NCBI GenBank assembly: GCA_036387315.1
Contig: DASVTY010000165.1
Coordinates: forward strand, 1 to 64,000
DNA: 64,000 nucleotides
DNA from: JALZCH01 sp036387315
Lineage (GTDB): Bacteria > Acidobacteriota > Blastocatellia > Pyrinomonadales > Pyrinomonadaceae
Reading direction: 5' to 3'
The translations under genes were made by a program, and so were the position numbers. Shown here one piece after another: positions 49,577-58,548 of this stretch. Below the pieces are notes generated by a model. The model made no database searches. It was not told the DNA's origin and was given only the letters and a program-made list of their open reading frames with translations. The stretch's first letter is position 1. Each line of letters starts with the position of its first letter.

Positions 49577-51802
49577 ATGCAAAGTCAGCGGGCTAGAATT
49601 TTCAATCAAAGCGTAATTATTGCAGGAATAATAGTTTGTTTGATTTCTGTCGTTAATCTGCCGTTAAATTCCTTAGATTTGCGATTTGCGTTTCTAGCGA
49701 TTTTTACGGTTGCTTTCGGTTCGCGGCTATCTTTAAGGATGCCAAAATCGCAAGTTTACTTTTCGATGAGCGATGCGCTGATTTTCTTACTGCTTTTACT
49801 TTATGGAGGAGAATGCACAATTTTGATCGCGGCTTTTGAAGCTACAGTTAATTCGCTTCTTTTGAAAAGAAAAGGCTTCAAATTCAACAATCAAACTATT
49901 TTATTTAACGCCGCGGTAATGGCTTGCTCTACGGCTGGGACTTACGGAGCGCTTTTACTCTATCAAAAGGTAAACGTAAGAGCGGCGAATTTTGATAATC
50001 TTCAAGAATTTATTTCTTTGATTGGGCTAATAGCTGTTGCTCAATTCTCTTTTAATTCGGTTTTAGCCGCTGTATTTCAGGCTTTTAAGTTAAAAATTTC
50101 GGTCTGGCGGGCATGGAACGAAAAATGTCTTGTAGGCTCTATAACGTATATTGCGGGTGCGATATTTGCCGGTTTTTTATACAAGCTTATAGAGCATTTA
50201 AATTCTTTTGCTTTGGTTATTGGTGCGGTCACCATTGCATTGGTTTATATTACTTACCGCCATTACATCAGAGAACTGGAAAAAACAATTGAGCAAGCCG
50301 AACAAGCCGAGCGAGAAAAAGCTGAAATCGAGCGGCTTCGCGCCGAAGAAGCGGAAAAACATCTTAAAGAGATTTCCGCCAGTTTTGCCGAACAGAAACG
50401 GATCAGCGAAGCTTTGCGCGCGAGCAAAGAGCGTTTCAGGCACGCAGCGCTGCATGACGCTTTGACGGGTTTGCCGAATCGTTCGTTTTTCACCGAACAG
50501 CTTAAATATTTGCTTGATAATGCAAAACTCGATCCTGCGAAGGGATTTTGCGTTTTGTTTATTGATCTCGACCGTTTTAAAAACGTTAACGACAGCTTGG
50601 GTCACGCCATCGGCGACGAGCTTTTGATTTTAGTCGGGAAACGGATCGAACACGTCATTCGACAGGGCGACATCGTTTCGCGTCTCGGAGGCGACGAATT
50701 TGCCATCGTTCTGGTTAACATTAGTACAGCGGACGATGCCGTTAAGTTTTCCGAGCGGATTTACGAAGCAATCGCGCAGCCGTATCAATTGCACGGTTTT
50801 CAGGTTTATACCGCGCCGAGCATCGGAATTGCGATGAGCAACGACGAATACGAGCAGCCCGACGATATTTTGCGCGACTCGGATATTGCGATGTATCACG
50901 CCAAAGAAGGCGGCGGCGGCTGCGCCTTGTTCGACCGCGAGCTTCGTACCCGCGCCGTCGGGATAATGAAAATCGAAAGCGAATTGCGCGATGTCTCCGA
51001 GCGCGGAGAATTAAGAGTTTTTTATCAACCGATTATCTCGCTCGATTCCGGTCGGCTCGCAGGGTTTGAGGCTTTAATGCGCTGGCAGCACCCGGAGCGC
51101 GGGCTGATTTCTCCGGCTGAATTTATTCCGGTCGCGGAAGATACGGGTTTAATTGTGCCGATGACGATTTGGATTCTGCGCGAAGCCTGCACGCAATTGA
51201 GCCGCTGGCGCTGGCAATCGCCGATCAATCGTTCGCTTCTGGTCAGCGTTAATCTTTCGGGCAAACATTTTACCGAGCCGAATCTGGTAGAACAGGTCAA
51301 TCAGATTTTGCACGAAACGGGACTCGAACCGCATTGTTTAAAGCTCGAAATTACCGAAAGCGCCGCGATGGAAAATGCCGAAGCGACGGCAAGAATTTTG
51401 TCGAGCTTGAGAGAACTCGGCGTCCGGCTTTCGATTGACGATTTCGGAACGGGTTATTCGAGCCTCAGCTATCTGCACCGTTTTCCGATTGACACGCTCA
51501 AGATTGACCGCTCGTTCGTTTCGAGAATGGGCGAAGCGGGTGAAAATTCCGAAATTGTGCAAACGATTCTCACGCTGGCGAAAAATCTCGAAATGGACGT
51601 GATCGCCGAAGGCGTCGAAAAGAGCCATCAAATCGAGCTGCTTCGCAAATTCGGCTGCCGCTACGCGCAAGGCTTTTTGTTCTCAAAGCCGCAGCCCGCC
51701 GCCGACATCGAAAAACTAATGAAGCAGCAATCCAACTGGCTGCCGGAAGAAATCGAAGTTTTACAACACATCTCCGCAAGCAATGTCGTGCCGTTAAGAT
51801 AA
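49577..51802 (+). CDS. Membrane GGDEF-EAL cyclic-di-GMP protein
   Basis: 741 residues. Seven or so hydrophobic segments fill residues 10-235 (a MASE-like sensor). A Glu-rich coiled coil spans about 238-285. The GGDEF domain (DALTGLPNRSFFTEQLKYLL; LGGDEFAIV near residue 370) keeps the active motif. The EAL domain has GFEALMRWQHPERG near residue 498 and LSIDDFGTGYSSLSYL, with key metal residues present. It can make or break c-di-GMP; both active sites look intact. Stands alone. Confidence 0.93.
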   Translation: MQSQRARIFNQSVIIAGIIVCLISVVNLPLNSLDLRFAFLAIFTVAFGSRLSLRMPKSQVYFSMSDALIFLLLLLYGGECTILIAAFEATVNSLLLKRKGFKFNNQTILFNAAVMACSTAGTYGALLLYQKVNVRAANFDNLQEFISLIGLIAVAQFSFNSVLAAVFQAFKLKISVWRAWNEKCLVGSITYIAGAIFAGFLYKLIEHLNSFALVIGAVTIALVYITYRHYIRELEKTIEQAEQAEREKAEIERLRAEEAEKHLKEISASFAEQKRISEALRASKERFRHAALHDALTGLPNRSFFTEQLKYLLDNAKLDPAKGFCVLFIDLDRFKNVNDSLGHAIGDELLILVGKRIEHVIRQGDIVSRLGGDEFAIVLVNISTADDAVKFSERIYEAIAQPYQLHGFQVYTAPSIGIAMSNDEYEQPDDILRDSDIAMYHAKEGGGGCALFDRELRTRAVGIMKIESELRDVSERGELRVFYQPIISLDSGRLAGFEALMRWQHPERGLISPAEFIPVAEDTGLIVPMTIWILREACTQLSRWRWQSPINRSLLVSVNLSGKHFTEPNLVEQVNQILHETGLEPHCLKLEITESAAMENAEATARILSSLRELGVRLSIDDFGTGYSSLSYLHRFPIDTLKIDRSFVSRMGEAGENSEIVQTILTLAKNLEMDVIAEGVEKSHQIELLRKFGCRYAQGFLFSKPQPAADIEKLMKQQSNWLPEEIEVLQHISASNVVPLR

Positions 51803-51900
51803 ATTTCATCACTTCTCACCGTTTAATTTATCAAATCAACATTCGGCAAAATTATCCGCTCGAACATAGCAGTCTAATTGAAAACCGAAATTAAAATTGT

Positions 51901-51965
51901 CCCTTATCAGTTGTCAGTTTTACATTGTCAGACAATTTACAGTTGATAAATTATCAACTGACAGG
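51901..51965. repeat. Inverted repeats with 7-nt spaced units, decayed
   Basis: tcagttg, tcagttt and tacattg are spaced by seven. cagttgataa and ttatcaactg (51940-51960) form a perfect 10-bp hairpin. ccct...tcagttg at the left edge matches caactga.aggg at the right edge with one gap. Between the GGDEF gene and the next. Confidence 0.6.
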
Positions 51966-52170
51966 GATTACGACGAATAGCAATAAGATGGAAGAGCGAC
52001 ATTCATATCAAAAATAAGTCTTTATTAAATTTAACTATTGATTTATAGTTGCCAAGATGCTAAAAGTTTTTTGGCTTCCCGACTGTTGACATAGAAAGGG
52101 AAGTTTTGCTGCACTTGGCAAAAAGGCTTGTCTCAATATGGCAAGCCTCCTAATTCTTTCAATGTATACA
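51966..52170. other. Rest of the gap between GGDEF-EAL and YceH-like genes
   Basis: 205 bp, AT-rich, no gene seen. A 7-bp hairpin (aggcttg, 52124-52130, with caagcct, 52142-52148) lies near its right end. Neither strand has a convincing RBS plus start. Confidence 0.4.
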
Positions 52171-52171
52171 G

Positions 52172-52202
52172 AAAAGCCCGCCCATCCCTCGGCGGGCTTT
52201 TT
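52172..52202. terminator. Bidirectional terminator
   Basis: gcccgcc (52176-52182) pairs with ggcgggc (52191-52197), loop catccctc, flanked by A and T runs. Ends the minus-strand YceH-like gene and any plus-strand readthrough. Confidence 0.85.
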
Positions 52203-52266
52203 CATTTGACCTTTATCAAAAACATCGGACCTCCGCTCGAACAAAACCCTTTTGAAAATGCCGCTT

Positions 52267-52932
52267 TTACTCAAACTGTTTTCTAAAATCTTCAAACATT
52301 TGCTTGAGATTTTCGAGTTCGGACGCGAGCGATTCGACTTGTTGTTCGAGTTTCGAGATTCTTTCACTTTGCGCCGGAACTGCTGGAGAGCGTTCAAAAG
52401 CTGCCGGGGTTTCGGACGCCGCTGGAATTGCGATTTCACCGGCGAGAAGATGAGCGAAACGCGATTCTTTTTGTCCGGGCTGGCGCGGCAGACGCGCGAC
52501 CAGAGGTTGAATGTCGTTTGAAATAAGGGAATTTAGCGCTTCTTCAACTTCGCCAAAATCCGAAAACTCATAAAGCCTGCCGGTTCGCTCTCGCAATTCG
52601 CCGAGAGTTTGATGTCCGCGCAGCATTAAAATGGACATCAAAGCGACTTGTCCGCCGGAAAGCTCGAAAACTTCCGGCATCATATGTTTGTATTTCGGCG
52701 TGCGGCTCGTGCTGCCGTAGAAAACGTAAACCAGATTTTTGTCGCGCAAATCGTCAACCGCACCCAAAACTTGCGTTTCGTTGTAATTAACAACCGGATC
52801 ACGGCTCGATTTCTGGTTGCAGGCGGCGACTAGCGCGTTTAGCGTCAGCGGATAATATTCGGGCGTGGCAAGCTGTTTTTCAATCAGCGAACCCAAAACT
52901 CTGATTTCAATTTCACTCAAAACAAACGCCAT
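52267..52932 (-). CDS. YceH family (DUF480) protein
   Basis: 221 residues. The YceH core is LSEIEIRVLGSLIEKQLATP, EYYPLTLNALVAACNQKSSR, and MSILMLRGHQTLGELRERTG, two winged-helix domains. The C-terminal 55 residues hold a coiled coil with regular Leu/Glu (ISKLEQQVESLASELENLKQ). Function is not established. Single gene. Confidence 0.88.
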   Translation of the reverse strand: MAFVLSEIEIRVLGSLIEKQLATPEYYPLTLNALVAACNQKSSRDPVVNYNETQVLGAVDDLRDKNLVYVFYGSTSRTPKYKHMMPEVFELSGGQVALMSILMLRGHQTLGELRERTGRLYEFSDFGEVEEALNSLISNDIQPLVARLPRQPGQKESRFAHLLAGEIAIPAASETPAAFERSPAVPAQSERISKLEQQVESLASELENLKQMFEDFRKQFE

Positions 52933-53002
52933 ATTCGATTATAAATTCACGAGAAAATCGGCGAAAAGAATAACATAACTGATGCCGTCTAAAAGTGGAA
53001 AC

Positions 53003-53078
53003 TTTGCGCCCTTTGCGTTAAGCCTTAGCGTCCTTTGCGGTTTAATTCTGAAAAAACTGAACCGCAAAGGGCGCTAAG
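53003..53078. repeat. Inverted repeat, cctttgcg family
   Basis: cttagcgtcctttgcggtt (53024-53042) pairs with 53060-53078 with one mismatch. Ahead of it, ctttgcgccctttgcg is a tandem unit. Related in sequence to the terminator hairpin at 43149-43250. Placed between two minus-strand genes, where it may end the radical SAM/YceH transcripts. Confidence 0.7.
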
Positions 53079-53108
53079 AAGTTGAATTTTTATTTTGTTC
53101 GTAAGTAT

Positions 53109-54143
53109 TTAATCAAATAAACCGAGCTGCGGCGTCGGACGACGAAAAGTGTTTTCACGCGTGGTTTCTTCCGTCGGTTGGTTTAATCCGTGTCGCTTGC
53201 AGGCGAGGCGAAACATTTTTTCGGCTATTTTCCAATGCTCGGTCGTGCCGTGCATTCGCTCGCCGAAATTTGATGAATTGAGCTTGCCGTTTCTTTCGGC
53301 TCGAATGTGATTCACGATTCGTTTTTCTCTGGTCGGCAGCCGTTCGGCTAATTTTTGGAGAAAATACGGGCGCACGTTTCCGGGCAGCCGGAGCAAATTG
53401 ATAAACGCGGTTTTAGCGCCAGCCGCCGCCGCTTTTTCGACGAGTGCGGGAATATCCGATTCGTTCAAACCCGGAATTACCGGAGCGATTGCCAGACCAA
53501 CCTCAACGCCCGCGTCTGACAAAGTTTTCATTGCGTGAAAACGCGCTTCGGGAAGCGGCACAAACGGTTCAAGCGCGCGGCAAACTTCCGCGTCCAAAAA
53601 AGGAATTGAAAAGAAAACCTGCGCCGACGCTTTTTGCGCGAGTTCGGCAAGCAAATCAACGTCGCGGCGAATCAGGGCGGATTTCGTAACGATTGCCACC
53701 GGATTGCGAAATTCGAGCAGAATTTCCAGACATTTTTTCGTCAATTCGTACTTCGTTTCGAGCGGAATATACGGGTCAGAGGTAAAGGACATCGAAATCT
53801 GCTCGCCTTTCCACGAAGGCTTCATCAATTCTTTTCTGAGCAGCTCGGGCGCTTTTGTTTTAACGACGATTTTCGTTTCAAAATCCGTTCCTGCGCCGAA
53901 ACCCAAATATTCGTGCGTCGGGCGCGAGAAACAGTAAGCGCAGGCGTGCGTGCAGCCGCGATAAATATTCAGCGAAACGTCAAAACCGACATCCGGCGAA
54001 TTGTTTCGCGTCAAAATCGTCCGCGAGGCTTCGTCCTCAAAGACTTCAACCTGCGCTTCGGGCGGCTCACCCAGCCATTCAACCGATTCGGTCAGCCAGG
54101 GATTCGGCGGATTGTTGACGTATCTGAGCGGCACGAGTTTCAT
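53109..54143 (-). CDS. SPL-type (PA0069 family) radical SAM protein
   Basis: 344 residues. The Fe-S motif is CTHACAYCFSRPTHEYLG with CxxxCxxC; the preceding VGFDVSLNIYRG is family-like. SFTSDPYIPLETKYELTKKC and AIVTKSALIRRDVDLLAELA mark the TIM-barrel-like core. Related to spore photoproduct lyase by motif, but the substrate is unknown. No partner gene is evident. Confidence 0.9.
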   Translation of the reverse strand: MKLVPLRYVNNPPNPWLTESVEWLGEPPEAQVEVFEDEASRTILTRNNSPDVGFDVSLNIYRGCTHACAYCFSRPTHEYLGFGAGTDFETKIVVKTKAPELLRKELMKPSWKGEQISMSFTSDPYIPLETKYELTKKCLEILLEFRNPVAIVTKSALIRRDVDLLAELAQKASAQVFFSIPFLDAEVCRALEPFVPLPEARFHAMKTLSDAGVEVGLAIAPVIPGLNESDIPALVEKAAAAGAKTAFINLLRLPGNVRPYFLQKLAERLPTREKRIVNHIRAERNGKLNSSNFGERMHGTTEHWKIAEKMFRLACKRHGLNQPTEETTRENTFRRPTPQLGLFD

Positions 54144-54255
54144 TATAGAAAATTTGTTTCAAATTCGGGCAACAAAATTTTAATACAGCGCGCTTTTGCG
54201 CTTTTGCATCATTTTTAAAGTTCTCCCAAATTTAATTTGCAAAAGAGGAGAAGGA

Positions 54256-54873
54256 ATGAAGCGTTGGAATAAATTCTTATTTTTAGTTTTGATTTTATGC
54301 GTCGGATTTTTTGAAAGCGGCGCAGAAGCGCAGCGTCGGGCGAGACCGGAGCAAAGTCAATTCGATTCCGCTCTTGTTCGGGAAGCCGAAAGAATTTCGG
54401 GCGACCGATTTACGATTTCGACCAGAACACCGAACGGTGCGACAGTTTACGCCGTCAGGCAGCCGAGCCGGGCGACTTTGCAGGCGATTGACGATGGTTT
54501 TGACGACCTTTTTGCCCTCGCTCGAAAAAACAATTATCGCTCGCGGTTGAATTATTCGGATTACACGATTTTCATTGCACGCGCAGACCGCAGCAAAGAC
54601 AGCGCCGGAAATTATTCGCCGGACATCGCGGTTGCCGCCAATCAATACGCGGGCAGCGTTTACGATCAGGGCGGTTATGTTTATGCCGCCGGAATGGTCG
54701 TCGGTTATAATCCGTCGGCGTTTATGATTGCCGAACACGAGAGGAATTTGCAGCGCATCACGGACGTAGTTCGCTACGAAGGCGAACACATTGTTCTGTA
54801 CCACAACGACCGCCGCAAATATCGTCAAACCGCCGACCATAGCAAAGGCGGCGGTCATCCTATTTTGAATTAA
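54256..54873 (+). CDS. Secreted protein of unknown function
   Basis: 205 residues from MKRWNKFLFLVLILCVGFFE, a signal peptide cut near AEAQ. Strong RBS (aggagaagg) 2 nt before the ATG. The mature part is basic/tyrosine-rich: LNYSDYTIFIARADRSKDSA, AVAANQYAGSVYDQGGYVYA. The last residues HSKGGGHPILN look like part of a metal-binding end, but I do not recognise the family. Followed by a terminator. Confidence 0.8.
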   Translation: MKRWNKFLFLVLILCVGFFESGAEAQRRARPEQSQFDSALVREAERISGDRFTISTRTPNGATVYAVRQPSRATLQAIDDGFDDLFALARKNNYRSRLNYSDYTIFIARADRSKDSAGNYSPDIAVAANQYAGSVYDQGGYVYAAGMVVGYNPSAFMIAEHERNLQRITDVVRYEGEHIVLYHNDRRKYRQTADHSKGGGHPILN

Positions 54874-54882
54874 AATAAATTG

Positions 54883-54914
54883 AAAAAGCAGCCGGATTTG
54901 AAAGGCTGCTTTTT
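54883..54914. terminator. Bidirectional terminator
   Basis: aaaaagcagcc (54883-54893) pairs with ggctgcttttt (54904-54914), a 10-nt loop and seven T. Lies between the convergent secreted protein gene and the DUF423 gene. Confidence 0.85.
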
Positions 54915-55295
54915 TTATTGATTGCTTTTCAAAGCTGCCCAAGCCAGACACAGCCAGCCGCCCAAAAACGCGACTCCGCCGAGCGGCGTAATTGCGCCGA
55001 GCCAGCGAGTTTCGGTTAAGCTCAAAAGGTAAAGACTGCCGGAAAACAGAATCGTTCCGACGACGAAAAGCCAGCCCGCTGTTGCTAGAACCGAGCCGGA
55101 AAAACGCGCGCTTGCCCACGCGACAATGAGCAGAGCGAAGGCGTGATACATTTGATAACGCACTCCGGTTTCAAAAATCACCAGCATTTCCGCGCTCAAA
55201 CGAGATTTCAAACCGTGAGCGCCGAAAGCTCCGGCGGCAACGCCGACAAAGGCTGAAATTGCGCCGAGCGCGAGAAACAATCTTTCGGAATTCAT
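54915..55295 (-). CDS. DUF423 family membrane protein
   Basis: 126 residues from MNSERLFLALGAISAFVGVA; an upstream Met (55337) is possible. Four hydrophobic segments. AAGAFGAHGLKSRLSAEMLV is the family hallmark, as is YQMYHAFALLIVAWA. Function unknown. Alone on this strand, divergent to the M14 gene. Confidence 0.87.
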   Translation of the reverse strand: MNSERLFLALGAISAFVGVAAGAFGAHGLKSRLSAEMLVIFETGVRYQMYHAFALLIVAWASARFSGSVLATAGWLFVVGTILFSGSLYLLSLTETRWLGAITPLGGVAFLGGWLCLAWAALKSNQ

Positions 55296-55405
55296 AAACG
55301 TCATTGTAACCGATTTGTTTTTCGCAGGAAAAAACAAAAAATTTGAAAAAGCGTTTTCGCTGCGCGCTTTTCAGTTTCAACCGATTAGTGATAATTTGCC
55401 GTGTA

Positions 55406-57190
55406 ATGAATCGTAAATTTTCGTTATTCACTTTTCTTTTGTTTTCTTTAAATTTTATGGTCGAAGCTCAAACTCCGAATGATTGGAAAACGCCCGCCGA
55501 AAAGACCGATTACCGGACGACTCCGACTTACGATGAAACGAGGGCGTACATCAAACGCATTGAGGCAGAATCGCCGCTGATTCGATTAACGAGCTTTGGC
55601 AAAACCGGAGAGGGAAGAGATTTGATGCTCGTCGTCGCGGCGAAAAATGCCGATAAAATGACGCCGGAATCGGCGCGCAAGCAGGGCAAAGCCGTTATTT
55701 TGATTCAAGCCTGCATTCACGCCGGAGAATCTGACGGTAAAGATGCCGGACTAGCTCTTTTGCGCGACATTGCGATTACTAAAACCCGTGCGAATCTGCT
55801 CGAAAACGTCGTCGTTTTGTTCGAGCCGATTTATAACGCCGACGGGCACGAGCGCCGCTCGCCTTATAATCGAATCAATCAAAACGGTCCCGAGGAAATG
55901 GGCTGGCGCGGCAACGGCAGAAATATCAATTTAAACCGCGATTACATCAAAGCCGACGAGTTGGAAACGCAGTCCTGGCTGAAGCTCTGGAGTCGGTGGC
56001 AGCCGGATTTGTTCATTGATTGCCACGTTACTAACGGCGCGGATTATCAATACAATTTGACTTATCAATTCGAGCATCACGAAACCGTCGCGCCGAGCGT
56101 GCGGAATTGGCTCGCGGAAGCGGTCGAAAAACGAATTGTGCCGAACACGGAAAAAGCCGGAAATCTGCTCGCGCCGTATCTGAGTTTTCGTGACAACCGC
56201 GATTTGACGCGCGGAATTGACGAGTTTCTTTCAACTCCGCGTTTTGCCACGGCTTATCCGGTTTTGCGAAACCGCCCCGCAATATTGCTCGAAACGCATA
56301 TGCTCAAAAATTACAAATCGCGCGTGCTGGCGACTTATGATTTTCTGCGTTTCACACTCGAAGAAGTTAATCAAAATAAAGAAAGTTTATTAAACGCAGG
56401 GCGACAAGCGGATGCGGAAACTGTTGCCGCTTTTGGAAAATACGACGCGAATCGGCGTTTTCCTTTGAGCCTGGAATTGACCGATAAATCAAATCCGTTT
56501 GAATTAAAAGCCGTTGCGTCGAAAGTCGAAAAAAGCGATGTTTCCGGCGGAAATTGGGTTCAGTTTGACGCGACCAAACCGATAACTTTGACGGTGCCTT
56601 TTTACAACGAAGCGCGCGTCGCGGCTGCTGTTGCGCCGCCCGTTGCTTACATTGTTCCGCCCGTTTGGGCTGAAGTTATCGAAAGATTAGAGCTGCACGG
56701 TTTGAAAATCGAGCGAACAACGAAACCGCAAGTTTTTGAAGTCGAGATGTATCGTTTGACGCAGCCGAAATACGCTCCGGCATCGTTTGAAAGCCGAGTG
56801 TTGCTGACTGATTTTAAATCCGCAGCTTTCACCGAAAAACGCGAATTTCCGGCAAACTCGGTCATCGTTAAACTCGATCAGCCGAACGCCAAAGCCGCCG
56901 TTCATTTGCTTGAGCCGGTTGCGCCCGACAGCCTGCTGCGCTGGGGATTTTTCAATCCGATTTTCGAGCAGAAAGAATACGGCGAAAGCTATGTTCTGGA
57001 AAAATTAGCGCGCGAAATGCTGGCGAAAGACGCCGATTTAAAACGTGAATTTGAAGAGCGGCTGAAAAGCGATGAAAATTTTGCCAAAAGTCCGCGCGCT
57101 CGTTTGAATTTCTTTTTTGAACGCTCACCGTATTTTGATAAAAATATCGGTTTATATCCGGTCGGAAGAATTACGAATTCGATTAAATGA
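55406..57190 (+). CDS. Secreted M14 family zinc carboxypeptidase
   Basis: 594 residues from MNRKFSLFTFLLFSLNFMVE (signal peptide to AEAQ-like VEAQ). The frame extends upstream to 55343 but no good start lies there. Zinc ligands: His and Glu in QACIHAGESDGKDAGLALLR, His in DLFIDCHVTNGADYQYNLTY. PIYNADGHERRSPYNRINQN and RGNGRNINLNRDYIKADELE are also M14-like. The C-terminal 250 residues form an accessory domain. Its stop overlaps the next gene's ATG. Confidence 0.92.
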   Translation: MNRKFSLFTFLLFSLNFMVEAQTPNDWKTPAEKTDYRTTPTYDETRAYIKRIEAESPLIRLTSFGKTGEGRDLMLVVAAKNADKMTPESARKQGKAVILIQACIHAGESDGKDAGLALLRDIAITKTRANLLENVVVLFEPIYNADGHERRSPYNRINQNGPEEMGWRGNGRNINLNRDYIKADELETQSWLKLWSRWQPDLFIDCHVTNGADYQYNLTYQFEHHETVAPSVRNWLAEAVEKRIVPNTEKAGNLLAPYLSFRDNRDLTRGIDEFLSTPRFATAYPVLRNRPAILLETHMLKNYKSRVLATYDFLRFTLEEVNQNKESLLNAGRQADAETVAAFGKYDANRRFPLSLELTDKSNPFELKAVASKVEKSDVSGGNWVQFDATKPITLTVPFYNEARVAAAVAPPVAYIVPPVWAEVIERLELHGLKIERTTKPQVFEVEMYRLTQPKYAPASFESRVLLTDFKSAAFTEKREFPANSVIVKLDQPNAKAAVHLLEPVAPDSLLRWGFFNPIFEQKEYGESYVLEKLAREMLAKDADLKREFEERLKSDENFAKSPRARLNFFFERSPYFDKNIGLYPVGRITNSIK

Positions 57191-57903
57191 ACTTTCCCAT
57201 CTCAAATCGTTTAGAGCTGCCGATTTTGCAGGAGCTTGCCGCGACGGGCGGGCGCGACGACGTGCGTTTTTTGTATTCGCGCCTTGTCTCATATTTTCCG
57301 CAGCTCGATGCGGCTTCGATTCAAAACGGCAGAGTCGAACGCTGGCGTCTTCATGTTCAGCGCGCGGGAAAAGAACTGGACGAACAAGGTTTGATAAAAC
57401 GCGAGCGCGGAATCTGGACGCTGACAAAGCAGGGCAGAGAACGAGTCGAATCCGAACAAACCGAGTTTGCCATTTTTCAAAACGAAATCGCGGCTCAAGA
57501 CGAAGAATTAACTCACCAAAAAGTTCAATTGATGCTCGTCGAAATCGGGCGCGTTTTGGGTTTTTACGCTCAAGCCGAGTTTGAATATTACGATGTAGTC
57601 TGGCGCGAAACCGAGAAAACACCGCGTTTGTCGCACGTTTTTGAAGTCCAGCACAAAGGCAACATTGATTCCGCGTTTGCTAAATTAAAACGCGCTTATG
57701 ACACGCAGCGTTCCCGCCCGTTTCTGATTCTCGCTTCCGAGCGAGACACAAACCGCGCGGCTCGTTCAATTAATCCGGCGCAAACAGGAGCTTTTCACGA
57801 GCTTGAAACGGTTCTCACGGTTTTGAGTTTTGAGCAAATCCGCTTGCTGCATCGTTCGCTTAATTCGATTTCCGATATTTTGCCGCATTTTTTAGGGAAA
57901 TAA
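57187..57903 (+). CDS. Mrr-N-like winged helix protein with possible PD-(D/E)XK nuclease domain
   Basis: 238 residues; overlaps the M14 gene by 4 nt (ATGA). Residues 1-95 match the Mrr N-terminal winged helix: LELPILQELAATGGRDDVRF, WRLHVQRAGKELDEQGLIKR and GIWTLTKQGRERVESE. Residues 130-190 have FEYYDVVWRETEKT and SHVFEVQHKGNIDSAFAKLK, with an Asp and an E-x-Q/K pattern placed as in PD-(D/E)XK folds. Probably nucleic acid binding or cleaving; no methylase is nearby. Confidence 0.7.
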   Translation: MNFPISNRLELPILQELAATGGRDDVRFLYSRLVSYFPQLDAASIQNGRVERWRLHVQRAGKELDEQGLIKRERGIWTLTKQGRERVESEQTEFAIFQNEIAAQDEELTHQKVQLMLVEIGRVLGFYAQAEFEYYDVVWRETEKTPRLSHVFEVQHKGNIDSAFAKLKRAYDTQRSRPFLILASERDTNRAARSINPAQTGAFHELETVLTVLSFEQIRLLHRSLNSISDILPHFLGK

Positions 57904-57962
57904 ATGATTTTTTAGGAACAAAATCCGATTTATGATGTCTAAAACAAACAGAGGAAAAGACT

Positions 57963-58406
57963 ATGAACAAATATTTATCGGCGAGTTTCAAATTCTTCTG
58001 GTTTGCCGCCACTTTTCTGCTTCTCGCTCTGCCGGTTTTCATTCCTTCGTTCGGCGGTTTAATTAACGTCATAAATATTTGTTTACTGGCGATGATTTTA
58101 TTGTCTTTTCCTTGCAATATTCTTGTTTTACCGTTTTTTTCGCTGCCGGATTTTCATCATTCGGTTTCAATCAATCTGCTTTATACGCAGTTAATAATTT
58201 GCAGCGTCATCAGCTATTTTCAGTGGTTCGTTCTTTTCCCGCGACTCGTCAAATACGGTCGAAAATTAAATTCGAGAAAACATCAAACTGCATTAGCCGC
58301 GAATTTTTCGCAGCTTGAACAGCCGTTTGAGAATTGGCAAAAAAACTGGTATGACGAGCAAAAACGCACGCCGGTCGAGCGTATTTTTGAAGATAAAAAC
58401 GAATAA
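57963..58406 (+). CDS. Small integral membrane protein, function unknown
   Basis: 147 residues behind agaggaaaag. Three hydrophobic segments: FFWFAATFLLLALPVFIPSF, INICLLAMILLSFPCNILVL, LLYTQLIICSVISYFQWFVL. The C-terminal 50 residues are soluble and charged. I do not recognise the family. Confidence 0.75.
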   Translation: MNKYLSASFKFFWFAATFLLLALPVFIPSFGGLINVINICLLAMILLSFPCNILVLPFFSLPDFHHSVSINLLYTQLIICSVISYFQWFVLFPRLVKYGRKLNSRKHQTALAANFSQLEQPFENWQKNWYDEQKRTPVERIFEDKNE

Positions 58407-58440
58407 ATTTGGCAAATTCAATAAGATTGGTAGAATAACG

Positions 58441-58469
58441 GGCGGAAAATTAAAATTTCCGCCTTTTCT
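58441..58469 (+). terminator. Rho-independent terminator
   Basis: ggcggaaa (58441-58448) pairs with tttccgcc (58456-58463), followed by ttttctttt. It closes the 57963 gene. Confidence 0.8.
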
Positions 58470-58548
58470 TTTGTTGCCGGATAAATTTTCGCGGCAATTT
58501 CTGGCAAAATAAACGGCAGCCTTTTTGTCAATATTTGAGGTAACAAAA

